The position numbers and the translations under genes are program-made. From positions 43,764-107,763 of the forward strand of contig NZ_SBHN01000022.1 of the NCBI RefSeq assembly GCF_006980715.1: a DNA stretch of 64,000 nucleotides, written 5' to 3'. This DNA is from Telmatospirillum sp. J64-1 (GTDB lineage Bacteria > Pseudomonadota > Alphaproteobacteria > Rhodospirillales > Magnetospirillaceae). The notes beneath the pieces were generated by a model. That model did no database searches and was not told the DNA's origin. It saw nothing but the letters and a program-made list of their open reading frames with translations. Positions 43,877 to 53,303 of the stretch are shown here, piece by piece (position 1 is the first letter of the stretch; each line of letters begins with the position of its first letter).

Positions 43877-45112
43877 ATGAACTGCTCCATCCCCCCCTCC
43901 GGTTTGCTGCGGCTGGAGGATTTCCTGCGCGACGCCGCCGCCGAGGCCCCCGCCGTCAATGGAACCGAAACCCTGCCCCTGCGCCAGGCGGTGGGGCGCG
44001 TGCTGGCCGAGGATGTAATCTCGCCCATCGCTTCGCCCGATAGCGCGACCTCCATGCGCGACGGCTTCGCCTTCCGCCGCGCCGATCTGGCCGCCGACGG
44101 CCCCACCCGTCTGCCCGTCTTCGCCCGCATCGCCGCCGGTCATCCCCTGAAGGACAGCGTTCCCGCCGGATGCGCCGTGGAAATCTTCACCGGCGCAGCC
44201 GTGCCGACGGGTCTGGACTGCGTCGCCATGACGGAAGTCTGCACACTCGAGCAGGAGGACGGCAGCCGCGTCGTCACCCTGCCGCCCGACCTGCCGCGCG
44301 AAAGCTTCGTCCGTCCCGCCGGACATTACATGAAGCCGGGCGAAGTGCTGCTGACCAAAGGGCACAAGCTGCGTCCCCAGGACATCGCCGTCGCCGCTGC
44401 CGCCGGGCGGAACAGCCTGGACGTCTGCCGCCGCCTGCGCGTCGCCGTCTTCTCCACCGGCGATGAACTGGTCGAGCCGGGACATCCCCTGTCCCCCGGA
44501 CAGGTCTGGAGCAGCAACCGTCCGGCCCTGGTCGCCCTGCTCGACATGCTGGGGCACGAGGTCGCAGATCTGGGTCATCTGCCCGACAAGGCCGATGTCA
44601 TCCGCCAGGCCTTCGGCGAAGCCGCCAGCCGTTACGACGCCGTCCTCACCACCGGCGGCGTGGCCGAGGGAGGCGAGGATCATGTGCGCCCCAGCATCAA
44701 GGCCCTGGGCCGCCTGGAAAGCCGCCGTCTCGCCCTGAAGCCCGGACGGCCGCTGGCCTATGGCCGCATCGGCGCGGCCAGTTTCTTCGGCCTGCCGGGC
44801 CATCCGGTCGCCGCCCTCGCCACGGCCCTGGTGGTCGCCCGTCCCCTTCTCGCCCATATGGCCGGATCGGCCGCACCGGCCCTGCCCAAGGCCCTTGGCC
44901 TGCCTGCCGGTTTCCAGATGCGCCGCAAGGATATCCGCCGTCAGTTCCTGCCCGCGCGCATCGAGGACGGCCGCGTTGTCATCGACAAGAGCCCAGGTGG
45001 CATGATCGCCTCGCTGTCCAGCATGGACGGATTGGTCGATATCGCCGAAGACCGTGCGGTGGATGAGGGCGATTCCGTGCCGTTCCTGCCCCTCGATGCC
45101 CTGTTGCGCTGA
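43877..45112 (+). CDS. moeA: MoeA-like molybdenum/tungsten insertase, paralogue 3 (AOR operon)
   Basis: This 411-residue MoeA starts five bases after aorE (ATG at 43877; GTG at 43874 possible). Motifs are FTGAAVP, FSTGDEL, GGVAEGGEDH and GLPGHP. The metal-site region reads DSATSMRDGFAF, replacing the usual DNSAMDGYA with an Arg before the Asp. The asparagine of the GLPGNP loop is His. These differ from the canonical paralogue at 5484. The operon context suggests it loads tungsten for AorB; that role is inferred. Confidence 0.9.
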   Translation: MNCSIPPSGLLRLEDFLRDAAAEAPAVNGTETLPLRQAVGRVLAEDVISPIASPDSATSMRDGFAFRRADLAADGPTRLPVFARIAAGHPLKDSVPAGCAVEIFTGAAVPTGLDCVAMTEVCTLEQEDGSRVVTLPPDLPRESFVRPAGHYMKPGEVLLTKGHKLRPQDIAVAAAAGRNSLDVCRRLRVAVFSTGDELVEPGHPLSPGQVWSSNRPALVALLDMLGHEVADLGHLPDKADVIRQAFGEAASRYDAVLTTGGVAEGGEDHVRPSIKALGRLESRRLALKPGRPLAYGRIGAASFFGLPGHPVAALATALVVARPLLAHMAGSAAPALPKALGLPAGFQMRRKDIRRQFLPARIEDGRVVIDKSPGGMIASLSSMDGLVDIAEDRAVDEGDSVPFLPLDALLR

Positions 45113-45138
45113 GCAAGGGGCAGGCCCATCCTCATGTC

Positions 45139-46242
45139 ATGCGTGTACTGGCCCTCGTCCTGCTGCTTCTTGTTACCGGCTGCTCCCCCCAGCGGGGAGT
45201 CGAGGCCTGGATGGTGCTGGACGACCTTGCCGCCGGGGATGAAACCAGCAGGCTGAAGCGATCGACGCCGCCGCCCCAGCGTAGCGAGATCACGATGAGC
45301 GGACAGGCCGGCACGCGCCCCGCCCATCTCTACCAGCCGGGCGAGGCGCCGCTCGGCGCCATCGTGGTGGTGCCGGGGGTGGCGCCCCAGGGCCGCTATG
45401 ATCCCCGCCTCGTCTCCTTCGCCGAGACGCTGGCCCGCGCCCGCTTCCTGGTCCTGGTGCCGGAACTGGAAAACCTGCGGGAATTGCAGGTGGAGGCGGC
45501 AGATGCCGTTCCCATCGCCGATGCCGCCCAGCATCTGGCGGAGGTGTGGCGGGCGCAGGGGGGCAGCCAGGTCGGCCTCTTCGCCCTGTCCTATGCCGTC
45601 GGCCCCAGCATCATCGCCGTGCAGGAGCATGGCGCGGCGGATGCGGTGGGCTTGCTGCTAAGCGTCGGCGGCTATTACGACCTGACCGCCGTGATCACCT
45701 ATTTCACTACCGGCTGGTTCCAGGACGGCGCGGAATGGCGCCAGGGCCAGCCCAACGAATACGGCAAATGGGTCTTCGTCCTGTCCAACGCCCCGCGCCT
45801 GCAGGACCGGCGGGACGCCAACCTGCTGGCCGACATGGCGCGCATGAAATTGCAGGATTTGCGCTATGACGTTTCCTTCCTGACCCGTGAACTGGGACCG
45901 GAAGGAAGCGCGGTCATGGCGCTGATGGACAATACCGATCCCGCCGCCGTTCCTCGGCTGATCGCCGCCCTGCCCGCCCCGGTGCGCGCCGAGATCGAAG
46001 CCCTGGACCTCGCCCGGCGCGACCTGTCGGGGCTGGACCTGCCGGCGATCCTGATCCACGGCCGCGATGATTCCATCATCCCCTTCACCGAAAGCCGCGC
46101 CTTGGCCCAGGTGCTGGGCGAGGATCCCTATCTGGTGGACAATCTCGATCATGTGGACCCGACACCGCCCGGCATGGGCGATGCCGTGGTCATGTGGCGC
46201 GCCGTGCTGCGCCTGCTGAACGACCGCGACAACCGGCTGTAA
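45139..46242 (+). CDS. Lipoprotein with alpha/beta-hydrolase fold
   Basis: The 367-residue protein has a lipoprotein signal ending in the lipobox LVTGC (11-15). The mature part is hydrolase-like: VVVPGVAPQGRYD oxyanion strand, a nucleophile elbow region LFALSYAVG with Ser in an ALSYA context rather than GxSxG, LIHGRDDSIIPF (acid) and LDHVDPTPPG (His). The atypical elbow leaves activity uncertain. It lies 26 bases after moeA-3 and may be the last cotranscribed gene of the AOR operon. Confidence 0.75.
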   Translation: MRVLALVLLLLVTGCSPQRGVEAWMVLDDLAAGDETSRLKRSTPPPQRSEITMSGQAGTRPAHLYQPGEAPLGAIVVVPGVAPQGRYDPRLVSFAETLARARFLVLVPELENLRELQVEAADAVPIADAAQHLAEVWRAQGGSQVGLFALSYAVGPSIIAVQEHGAADAVGLLLSVGGYYDLTAVITYFTTGWFQDGAEWRQGQPNEYGKWVFVLSNAPRLQDRRDANLLADMARMKLQDLRYDVSFLTRELGPEGSAVMALMDNTDPAAVPRLIAALPAPVRAEIEALDLARRDLSGLDLPAILIHGRDDSIIPFTESRALAQVLGEDPYLVDNLDHVDPTPPGMGDAVVMWRAVLRLLNDRDNRL

Positions 46243-46244
46243 GA

Positions 46245-47813
46245 CTATTCCGGCAGGTCCGAGGCCAGCCAGATTCCCAAGGCCTTGGTCGAGCGGGGCA
46301 GGCCTTCCGAGAGCAGCAGGCGCGGCTTCGGCAGGTTGAAGGGCGCCGCCGTCAGGTCCATGGGATACCAGCCGCCACTGCGGATCCAGTAATTCCGCCC
46401 GGTCTGGTGGGTGGTCAGGATGATGTAGCGCGAGCCGCTTTGGCGGAAACGCTTCAGCGCCATCAGCGCCGCGTCATGGGGCAGATGGGTCAGGCAGTCG
46501 CGGCACAGGATGGCGTCGCTTTTGGGCAGGGTCTCCATCACCACGTCACGGGTGGCAAAGAAGCAATTCGTTCGGTCGCGGAAGAGCTTGCCCATTTCCT
46601 CGGCGACCATGGGAACGATGTCGAAGCCGAGATAGAGGTCCAGCCGCTCGGTCATCTGGCGCATCCAGTTGACGTCGCCGCATCCGGCATCGGCCAAAAC
46701 CTTCACGCCCAGGAATTCCAGCAGGTTCGGCAGATGGGCACGCAGCATCTGGGTTTCGGCCAGCGAGGACCCGCCGCCCGAGCGTGTTTCCGGATGCCCC
46801 CAGCCGTTATTGGCCCAGATATCGGTAAAGACGGACTGGCGGCGGGCGATCTGGGTGGGCTGATCGGCGGCCTGTTCGGGCAACAGCCCCGGCTTGCCGC
46901 CGATCAGCCGCCCCTTGAAGTCGAGCCGCGCGAAGGCCTCGTACTCGCTCAAGGGACGCTGCTTGCCCAGGCCATAGCGGTCCAGCTCCGCCAGCACAGC
47001 CGGATCGGTGGAAACCTCCATGCCCAGAAGGTGGCGGATGCGCTGTTCGGAACGCTGGTTCAGCTTGCTCCAGTCGGTCTGGTCCTGCCAGTGGCGGGGC
47101 CGTTCGGGACGCTTGCCGTAATCGTGATAGGCGACGACCCGGTTTGGGCTGAAGATGTCCCAGCCGCTGGTCCAGAGCCGGGCCGCCAGCGTGATTTCCT
47201 CACCCTGGAAATAGAGATGGGGGTCGTAGGGAACCTCCCGCACCAATTGCCCCGGCCCGAAGACCATCCCGGCGCCGATGAAGGCCGACGGCGTCGGGCG
47301 CTCGGGGGCGAGGTCCAGACCGCTCAGCGTCGAGCGTTGCAGCAGCACGCCGTTATCGTCGAAGCCCTTGGGATGGATGGTGACCAGCCCGTCGGGCGCC
47401 AGTTCGTCGGGCGGCGTGAAGCCCAGCGGATAGGTGGACAGGACGGCCTTGGGGCTGGGACAGTTCTCCAGCATGGCGATCAGCCGCTCGTCCCAGCCGG
47501 GCACGAAGCGCATATGGCTGTCGATCTGGAAATAGAAATCCTCGCCCTGCCACAATTCCTGTACGCGATGCCGCGCCCAGCAGGCCCCCCGGCTTTGCGA
47601 AGCATGAACCTCGATGGTGCGCACCTGCTCGGGCCGGGTGGACAGGACGAAACAATCGTCATCCTCGCCGGGAACGAACTGCCAGCAGATCCCGACGAAC
47701 ACCCGGTCGGGATGGGTCGCCTTCCTGAACAGGTCGCGCACCGTGTTCTGGCAATCGGGATCGCGATAACTGGCGATGGAAATGAAGATGGTCCGCTGGC
47801 GGGTGTCGCTCAT
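46245..47813 (-). CDS. Glycosyltransferase (GlcNAc family) fused to a SAM methyltransferase
   Basis: The 522-residue protein starts at ATG 47811-47813. The N-terminal about 260 residues match the bacterial GlcNAc-type glycosyltransferase family (SIASYRDPDCQNTVRDLF, then FQIDSHMRFVPGWDE with a DxH metal motif, and QGEEITLAARLWTSGWDIFSP). The C-terminal half is a methyltransferase-like domain (VLADAGCGDVNWM at about 374-386, LGFDIVP). The fusion implies a methylated sugar product, perhaps on a glycan or protein. It ends two bases from the convergent lipoprotein gene. Acceptor unknown. Confidence 0.8.
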   Translation of the reverse strand: MSDTRQRTIFISIASYRDPDCQNTVRDLFRKATHPDRVFVGICWQFVPGEDDDCFVLSTRPEQVRTIEVHASQSRGACWARHRVQELWQGEDFYFQIDSHMRFVPGWDERLIAMLENCPSPKAVLSTYPLGFTPPDELAPDGLVTIHPKGFDDNGVLLQRSTLSGLDLAPERPTPSAFIGAGMVFGPGQLVREVPYDPHLYFQGEEITLAARLWTSGWDIFSPNRVVAYHDYGKRPERPRHWQDQTDWSKLNQRSEQRIRHLLGMEVSTDPAVLAELDRYGLGKQRPLSEYEAFARLDFKGRLIGGKPGLLPEQAADQPTQIARRQSVFTDIWANNGWGHPETRSGGGSSLAETQMLRAHLPNLLEFLGVKVLADAGCGDVNWMRQMTERLDLYLGFDIVPMVAEEMGKLFRDRTNCFFATRDVVMETLPKSDAILCRDCLTHLPHDAALMALKRFRQSGSRYIILTTHQTGRNYWIRSGGWYPMDLTAAPFNLPKPRLLLSEGLPRSTKALGIWLASDLPE

Positions 47814-47888
47814 GCCCTCAACCGCTTGACTGGCTACTCTCTTTGTTGCCCAACCTAGCAACCCACCTTGTGATTGTCGCCCGTGCCG

Positions 47889-48791
47889 TCACCCACCCGC
47901 ACCGTTTTTTTCCATCGCCCGGCCAACGCGGGAGGCATTGGCGCGGCCCAGCCGGGCGCTGATCCAGGCTCCCGTTTCCGCCAGGACGCGCAGGTCGATG
48001 CCGGTTTCGATGCCCAGGCCGTGCAGCAGATAGACCACATCCTCGGTCGCCACATTGCCCGTCGCCCCGGCGGCATAGGGACAGCCGCCAAGCCCGGCGA
48101 CGGAGGAGTCGAAAGTCGCGATCCCCTCTTCCAGGCTGACCAGGATATTGGCGACAGCCTGACCATAGGTGTCGTGGAAATGCATGGCGAGACGATCCTT
48201 CGCCACACTCTGCGCCGCGATCAGGCGGCGCACCTGATCGGCGGTGCCAACGCCGATCGTGTCGCCCAGCGAGATTTCGCCGCAGCCCATTTCCGCCAGT
48301 TGCGCCGCCAGTCCGGCCACTTTCTTCGGGTCGATGGCGCCTTCATAGGGACAGCCCAGCACGCAGGACAGATAGCCGCGCACCCGCAAGCCCTTCTCCC
48401 GCGCCGCCGCCACCACCGGCGCGAAGCGGTCCAGGCTTTCGGCGATGGAGCAATTGATGTTCCTGCGGGAAAAGCTTTCCGAGGCGGCGGCGAAGACCGC
48501 CACTTCTTCGGCCCCGGCGGCCAAGGCGGCCTCCAGCCCGCGCATGTTGGGCACCAGAACGGAATAGGAGACACCGGGCCGGTGTTCCAGCCCGGCCAGC
48601 ACCTCGGCGGTCCCGGCCATCTGCGGCACCCATTTCGGACTGACGAAGCTGCCCGCCTCGATGTTGCGCAGACCGGCAGCAGCCAGGCGTTCAATCAGTT
48701 CGATCCGGGTGGGAACAGAAATCGGCTGGGCTTCGTTCTGCAGGCCGTCGCGCGGCCCCACCTCGACGATCTTGACCCTTTGCGGTCTCAT
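47889..48791 (-). CDS. mvaB: Hydroxymethylglutaryl-CoA lyase
   Basis: This 300-residue HMG-CoA lyase-like TIM-barrel enzyme cleaves HMG-CoA to acetyl-CoA and acetoacetate, the last step of leucine breakdown. Motifs are EVGPRDGLQNE (10-20), GSFVSPKWVPQM, GDTIGVGT, and HFHDTYGQA with metal-ligand histidines, followed by the catalytic-cysteine loop AGLGGCPYAAGATGN. The start overlaps the liuD stop (ATGA), so it is cotranscribed downstream. Confidence 0.94.
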   Translation of the reverse strand: MRPQRVKIVEVGPRDGLQNEAQPISVPTRIELIERLAAAGLRNIEAGSFVSPKWVPQMAGTAEVLAGLEHRPGVSYSVLVPNMRGLEAALAAGAEEVAVFAAASESFSRRNINCSIAESLDRFAPVVAAAREKGLRVRGYLSCVLGCPYEGAIDPKKVAGLAAQLAEMGCGEISLGDTIGVGTADQVRRLIAAQSVAKDRLAMHFHDTYGQAVANILVSLEEGIATFDSSVAGLGGCPYAAGATGNVATEDVVYLLHGLGIETGIDLRVLAETGAWISARLGRANASRVGRAMEKNGAGG

Positions 48792-50785
48792 GGCGCGGCT
48801 TCCTCGGGTTCGAAGGACAACAATTCCACACCATCGGCCACGGCATCGCCAACCTGAAAGAAGATTTCTCCGACGATGCCCCTGGCCGGGGCGGTGATGG
48901 TATGCTCCATCTTCATGGCCTCGACCACGATCAAAGGCTGGCCGCGCTCGACGCTCAGCCCTGCCGAGGCCAGGATCTGAGCCACCGTGCCGGTCATGGG
49001 CGCCACCAGCTTGCCGCCCCCCATCACCTGCTCCTCCGCCCGCATCGCCGGATCGTCGAGACGCAGCCGCCAGGACTGGCCGTCCAGCAGGATCGTGACG
49101 TCCAGCCCGTCGGCCACCACCACGCCCGTTTTGCGCAGGCCGTCCACCTCCAGCACCAGCCGGGCGCCCTGGCGCTGGACCAAACGCACCTCCCGCCCTC
49201 CGCCCGGCAGGTCCATCCGCCAGCCGCCGCGCTGGAAGATCACCGCCACCCGCCGCCTGTCCTCCCCTTCCAGGAAGATCAAAGGCGTCGGCTGGACGAG
49301 ATTCATCCGCCAGCCGGACAGTGTATTCCAAGGGGAATGAGGATCGGCACTTTCCTTCGCGGCCTCGTCCTGCTGCCGCAGCAGGACACCCGCCGCCGCG
49401 AAGGCCAGGGCCAGGTCGGACACCGGCTCGGGCGGAGGCAACAAGGCGGCGTGATGGCGGTCGATGAAGCCGGTATCCACCTCGAAGGCGGCAAAGGCCG
49501 GATGGGCGGCGATGGCGGCCAGAAATGATAGGTTGGTGACCAGTCCCGCCACTTCATATTCAGCCAGCGCCCGGCGCAGGCGGCGCAAGGCGCTGTCGCG
49601 GTCTTCGTCCCAGACGATCAGCTTGGCGATCATCGGGTCGTAATGCACCGTCACCGCATCGCCCTCACCCACCCCGGTATCGACACGGACATGGGCATCC
49701 CCGGCGGGCGGGCGCAGATGGATCAGGCGGCCGGTCGCGGGCAGGAAATCCTTGGCCGGGTCCTCGGCATAGATGCGGGCCTCGAAGGCGTGGCCGCGCC
49801 GGGTCAGTTGCTCCTGCGCCAAAGGCAAGGGTTGGCCCGCCGCCACGCGCAACTGCCATTCCACCAGGTCCTGGCCGGTGATCATCTCGGTCACCGGGTG
49901 CTCGACCTGAAGGCGGGTGTTCATCTCGATGAAGTAGAATTGCCCGTCCTGATAGAGGAACTCCACCGTCCCGGCGCCGCGATAGCCCACCGCCTTGGCC
50001 GCCGCGACGGCAGCTTCCCCCATGGCGCGGCGGATGCCGTCGGGCAAGGCGGGCGCCGGGGCTTCCTCGATCACCTTCTGATGGCGGCGCTGGATCGAGC
50101 AATCGCGCTCGAACAGATAGACGGCATTGCCCAGGCTGTCGGCGAAGACCTGGATTTCCACATGGCGCGGATGATCCAGATAGCGTTCCAGCAGCAGGGT
50201 CTCGTCGCCGAAGGCGGCCTTGGCCTCGCGCCGCGCCGAAGCGATGGCGGTGCTCAGGTCGCTTGCCTGCCGCACCACCCGCATTCCCTTGCCGCCGCCG
50301 CCCGCCGAGGCCTTGACCAGCAACGGATAGCCGATGATTTCGGCCTGCTGCGCCAAGTCTCCATCCGACTGCCCTTCCCCGTGATAGCCCGGCACCAGCG
50401 GCACACCGGCCTGTTCCATCAGCCGCTTGGACTCCGATTTCGAGCCCATGGCGCGGATGGCTTCGACAGGCGGGCCGATGAAGACGATGCCTTCCCGCCC
50501 GCAGGCTTCGGCAAAGGCGGCATTCTCGGACAGGAAGCCATAGCCGGGATGAATGGCCTGGGCGCCGGTCGCCTTCGCGGCCACCAGCACCCGCGCGATA
50601 TTCAGATAGCTTTCGGCGGCCGGGGCCGGTCCCAACAGCACGGCTTCATCGGCCTGGGCCACATGCATGGACGTGGCATCGGCTTCGGAATAGACGGCCA
50701 CCGTGCGAATGCCCAGGCGTCTTGCGGTGCGGATGACGCGGCAGGCGATCTCGCCGCGATTGGCGATCAGGATCGTGTCGAACAT
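48788..50785 (-). CDS. liuD: Methylcrotonyl-CoA carboxylase, biotin-carrying alpha subunit
   Basis: The 665-residue protein has a biotin carboxylase domain (start ILIANRGEIACRVIRTARRLG, split; ATP loop KASAGGGGKGMRVV; EMNTRLQVEHPVTE), a BT linker and a C-terminal biotin carrier domain with the biotin Lys in EAMKMEH. The ATG at 50783-50785 is chosen over an upstream in-frame start. Context with liuB, liuC and mvaB identifies the substrate as 3-methylcrotonyl-CoA. No separate biotin carrier gene is needed. Confidence 0.93.
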   Translation of the reverse strand: MFDTILIANRGEIACRVIRTARRLGIRTVAVYSEADATSMHVAQADEAVLLGPAPAAESYLNIARVLVAAKATGAQAIHPGYGFLSENAAFAEACGREGIVFIGPPVEAIRAMGSKSESKRLMEQAGVPLVPGYHGEGQSDGDLAQQAEIIGYPLLVKASAGGGGKGMRVVRQASDLSTAIASARREAKAAFGDETLLLERYLDHPRHVEIQVFADSLGNAVYLFERDCSIQRRHQKVIEEAPAPALPDGIRRAMGEAAVAAAKAVGYRGAGTVEFLYQDGQFYFIEMNTRLQVEHPVTEMITGQDLVEWQLRVAAGQPLPLAQEQLTRRGHAFEARIYAEDPAKDFLPATGRLIHLRPPAGDAHVRVDTGVGEGDAVTVHYDPMIAKLIVWDEDRDSALRRLRRALAEYEVAGLVTNLSFLAAIAAHPAFAAFEVDTGFIDRHHAALLPPPEPVSDLALAFAAAGVLLRQQDEAAKESADPHSPWNTLSGWRMNLVQPTPLIFLEGEDRRRVAVIFQRGGWRMDLPGGGREVRLVQRQGARLVLEVDGLRKTGVVVADGLDVTILLDGQSWRLRLDDPAMRAEEQVMGGGKLVAPMTGTVAQILASAGLSVERGQPLIVVEAMKMEHTITAPARGIVGEIFFQVGDAVADGVELLSFEPEEAAP

Positions 50786-50787
50786 GA

Positions 50788-51573
50788 TCAAGCCCCTCCG
50801 TCCAGCCAAGCGGGCTTGCGCTTCTCAAGGAAAGCCGCCAGCCCCTCCTGCCCTTCGCTCGACGCCCGGATCTCGGCGATGCGCCGGGCCGTCCAGGCCA
50901 TGGTCTCTTCCCCGCCCGGGCGATCCCAGGCCTGATGCAGCATCTCCTTGGCGGCGGCCTGGGCAGCGGGACCGCCGGCCTTCAGCGCGGCAATGATGTC
51001 TTCGGCCCGGCGCCACAAAGCATCCTCTTCCACCACCTCATGAACCAGTCCCAAGCGTTGCGCCTCGGCGGCATCGAAGCGTTCGGCACTCAGCACATAG
51101 CGCCGTGCCGCCCGGTGACCGATGGCACGCAGCACATAGGGCATGATGGTCGCCGGAATCAGCCCCAGCTTAACTTCCGACAGGCAGAAGGTCGCCTTGG
51201 CGGCGGCAATCACGATATCGCAGCAGACCGCCAGCCCGACGCCACCACCATAGGCCGGGCCCTGAACCAGTCCCAGGACCGGCTTGGGGCAGGAATCGAT
51301 CACCTCCATCAATCGGGCCAGGGCCATGGCGTCGCGCAGATTCTCTTCCTCGGAATTGGCCGCGATGCGCTTCATCCAGGCCAGATCGCCACCCGCCGAG
51401 AAGCTGGGGCCGTTGGCCGCCAGCACGACCACGCGGACCTGCGGATCACCGCCCAGATTCAGAAAGCGTTCCGTCAGTTCGGCGATCAGGCGGTCGTCGA
51501 AGGCGTTATGGACCTCCGGGCGGTTCAGGGTCAGCGTGGCGATGCCGTCGAGAAGGCTGAGCGTGGTCTGCAT
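50788..51573 (-). CDS. liuC: Methylglutaconyl-CoA hydratase (enoyl-CoA hydratase family)
   Basis: The 261-residue crotonase-fold enzyme has the oxyanion segments GPSFSAGGDLAWM (about 59-71) and PAYGGGVGLAVCCD. The ATG at 51571-51573 has GAGGAG six bases upstream. In the leucine pathway it hydrates 3-methylglutaconyl-CoA to HMG-CoA. Its neighbours are the two carboxylase subunits and the lyase, which supports this assignment over a general enoyl-CoA hydratase. Confidence 0.9.
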   Translation of the reverse strand: MQTTLSLLDGIATLTLNRPEVHNAFDDRLIAELTERFLNLGGDPQVRVVVLAANGPSFSAGGDLAWMKRIAANSEEENLRDAMALARLMEVIDSCPKPVLGLVQGPAYGGGVGLAVCCDIVIAAAKATFCLSEVKLGLIPATIMPYVLRAIGHRAARRYVLSAERFDAAEAQRLGLVHEVVEEDALWRRAEDIIAALKAGGPAAQAAAKEMLHQAWDRPGGEETMAWTARRIAEIRASSEGQEGLAAFLEKRKPAWLDGGA

Positions 51574-51584
51574 GGATCTGCTCC

Positions 51585-53192
51585 TCACATCCGGAAGACG
51601 CCGAAGCGCGTGGTCTCGATGGGGGCATTCAGTGCCGCCGACAGGCCCAGCCCCAGTACCAGCCGCGTCTCGGCGGGATCGACGATGCCGTCATCCCAAA
51701 GCCGCGCGCTGGCGTAATAGGGATGGCCCTGGGTTTCATATTGCTGGCGGATCGGCGCCTTGAAGGCTTCTTCCTCATCGAGGCTCCAGCTTTGGCCGCG
51801 CGCTTCCAAATTGTCTCGACGGACCTGGGCCAGCACATTGGCCGCCTGTTCGCCGCCCATCACCGAAATCCGCGCATTGGGCCACATCCACAGGAAACGC
51901 GGCCCAAAGGCCCGGCCGCACATGCCGTAATTGCCCGCGCCGAAACTGCCGCCGATGATCACGGTGAATTTCGGCACCTTAGCGCAGGAGACGGCGGTGA
52001 CCATCTTGGCACCGTCCTTGGCGATGCCGCCCGCTTCGTATTTCGACCCCACCATGAAGCCGGTGATATTCTGCAAGAAGACCAGCGGAATGCCGCGCTG
52101 GGCGCAGAGCTCCACGAAATGAGCGCCCTTCTGGGCCGATTCGGAAAACAGGATGCCGTTATTGGCGACGATGCCCACCGGATAGCCGTGGATATGGGCA
52201 AAGCCGCAAACCAGCGTCGTGCCGTACAGCGCCTTGAACTCGTCCAGGCGGGAGCCATCGGTGATGCGGGCGATCACCTCGCGCACGTCATAGGGCTTGC
52301 GCGGATCGGCAGGCAGGATGCCGTAGATTTCCCGCGGGTCGTAAAGGGGCTCTTCCGGGCTGCGCAGCTCCAGGCCGGGCGCCTTGACCCGGTTCAGGGT
52401 GCCGACGATGCGCCGGGCGATGGACAAGGCATGGGCGTCGTCCTGGGCGTAATGGTCGGTAACGCCCGAGATGCGGCAATGAACATCCGCCCCGCCCAGA
52501 TCTTCCGCCGAGACCACCTCACCCGTAGCCGCCTTCACCAAGGGCGGCCCGCCCAGGAAGATGGTGCCCTGGTTGCGCACGATGACGCTTTCGTCCGACA
52601 TCGCCGGCACATAGGCCCCGCCCGCCGTGCACGAGCCCATCACGATGGCGATCTGCGGAATACCCGCCGCCGACATATTGGCTTGGTTGTAGAAGATGCG
52701 GCCGAAATGGTCACGGTCGGGGAAGACCTCGTCCTGATTGGGCAGGTTGGCCCCGCCGGAATCGACCAGATAAAGACAGGGCAGATTGTTCTCGCGCGCG
52801 ATCTCCTGGGCACGCAGATGCTTCTTGACCGTGATGGGGTAATAGGTGCCGCCCTTTACCGTGGCATCATTGACCACCAGCACGCATTCCCACCCGGCCA
52901 CCCGGCCGATACCGGTGATGATGCCCGCCGCCGGAATATCCTCGCCATACATGCCGTAAGCTGCGAATTGCGAGAATTCGAGGAAGGGCGAGCCCCGGTC
53001 CAGCAAATGGAGAATACGGTCGCGCGGCAGCAGCTTGCCCCGCGACAGATGACGCTCGCGCGCCGCTTCGCCGCCGCCCTGGGCGATCCTGGCCGCCTTC
53101 TCGCGCAGATCCTCGACCAGCGCGCGGGTGGCGGCGGCATTGCGCTGGAACTCTTCCGAACGGGTGTTGAGGGCAGATTTGATGACGGTCAT
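51585..53192 (-). CDS. liuB: Methylcrotonyl-CoA carboxylase, carboxyltransferase beta subunit
   Basis: The 535-residue carboxyltransferase has a crotonase-like double domain. Motifs are [23 protein letters not shown] (split), [28 protein letters not shown] and the late [16 protein letters not shown] block. The ATG is at 53190-53192. It is the first gene of the leucine degradation unit, followed 11 bases on by liuC. Isovaleryl-CoA dehydrogenase is not in the window. Confidence 0.94.
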   Translation of the reverse strand: MTVIKSALNTRSEEFQRNAAATRALVEDLREKAARIAQGGGEAARERHLSRGKLLPRDRILHLLDRGSPFLEFSQFAAYGMYGEDIPAAGIITGIGRVAGWECVLVVNDATVKGGTYYPITVKKHLRAQEIARENNLPCLYLVDSGGANLPNQDEVFPDRDHFGRIFYNQANMSAAGIPQIAIVMGSCTAGGAYVPAMSDESVIVRNQGTIFLGGPPLVKAATGEVVSAEDLGGADVHCRISGVTDHYAQDDAHALSIARRIVGTLNRVKAPGLELRSPEEPLYDPREIYGILPADPRKPYDVREVIARITDGSRLDEFKALYGTTLVCGFAHIHGYPVGIVANNGILFSESAQKGAHFVELCAQRGIPLVFLQNITGFMVGSKYEAGGIAKDGAKMVTAVSCAKVPKFTVIIGGSFGAGNYGMCGRAFGPRFLWMWPNARISVMGGEQAANVLAQVRRDNLEARGQSWSLDEEEAFKAPIRQQYETQGHPYYASARLWDDGIVDPAETRLVLGLGLSAALNAPIETTRFGVFRM

Positions 53193-53221
53193 GGCTTGGC
53201 CTCTGTTGTCCCGACTGCCAT

Positions 53222-53237
53222 AAACGATCATACGTTT
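53222..53237 (-). promoter_or_regulatory. Possible operator upstream of liuB
   Basis: AAACG and CGTTT flank a 6-base centre (53222-53237) in the 111-base spacer between liuB and its TetR-family neighbour. The arms are only five bases, so this is a weak candidate for the TetR protein or for an acyl-CoA-responsive repressor. It lies about 30 bases upstream of the liuB start. Confidence 0.35.
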
Positions 53238-53303
53238 TTATAACAGGACAACAAGAGGGGCGGCCCGCGCCATCGGGCATAGAGGCCAAAGCCATAAGGG
53301 GGA

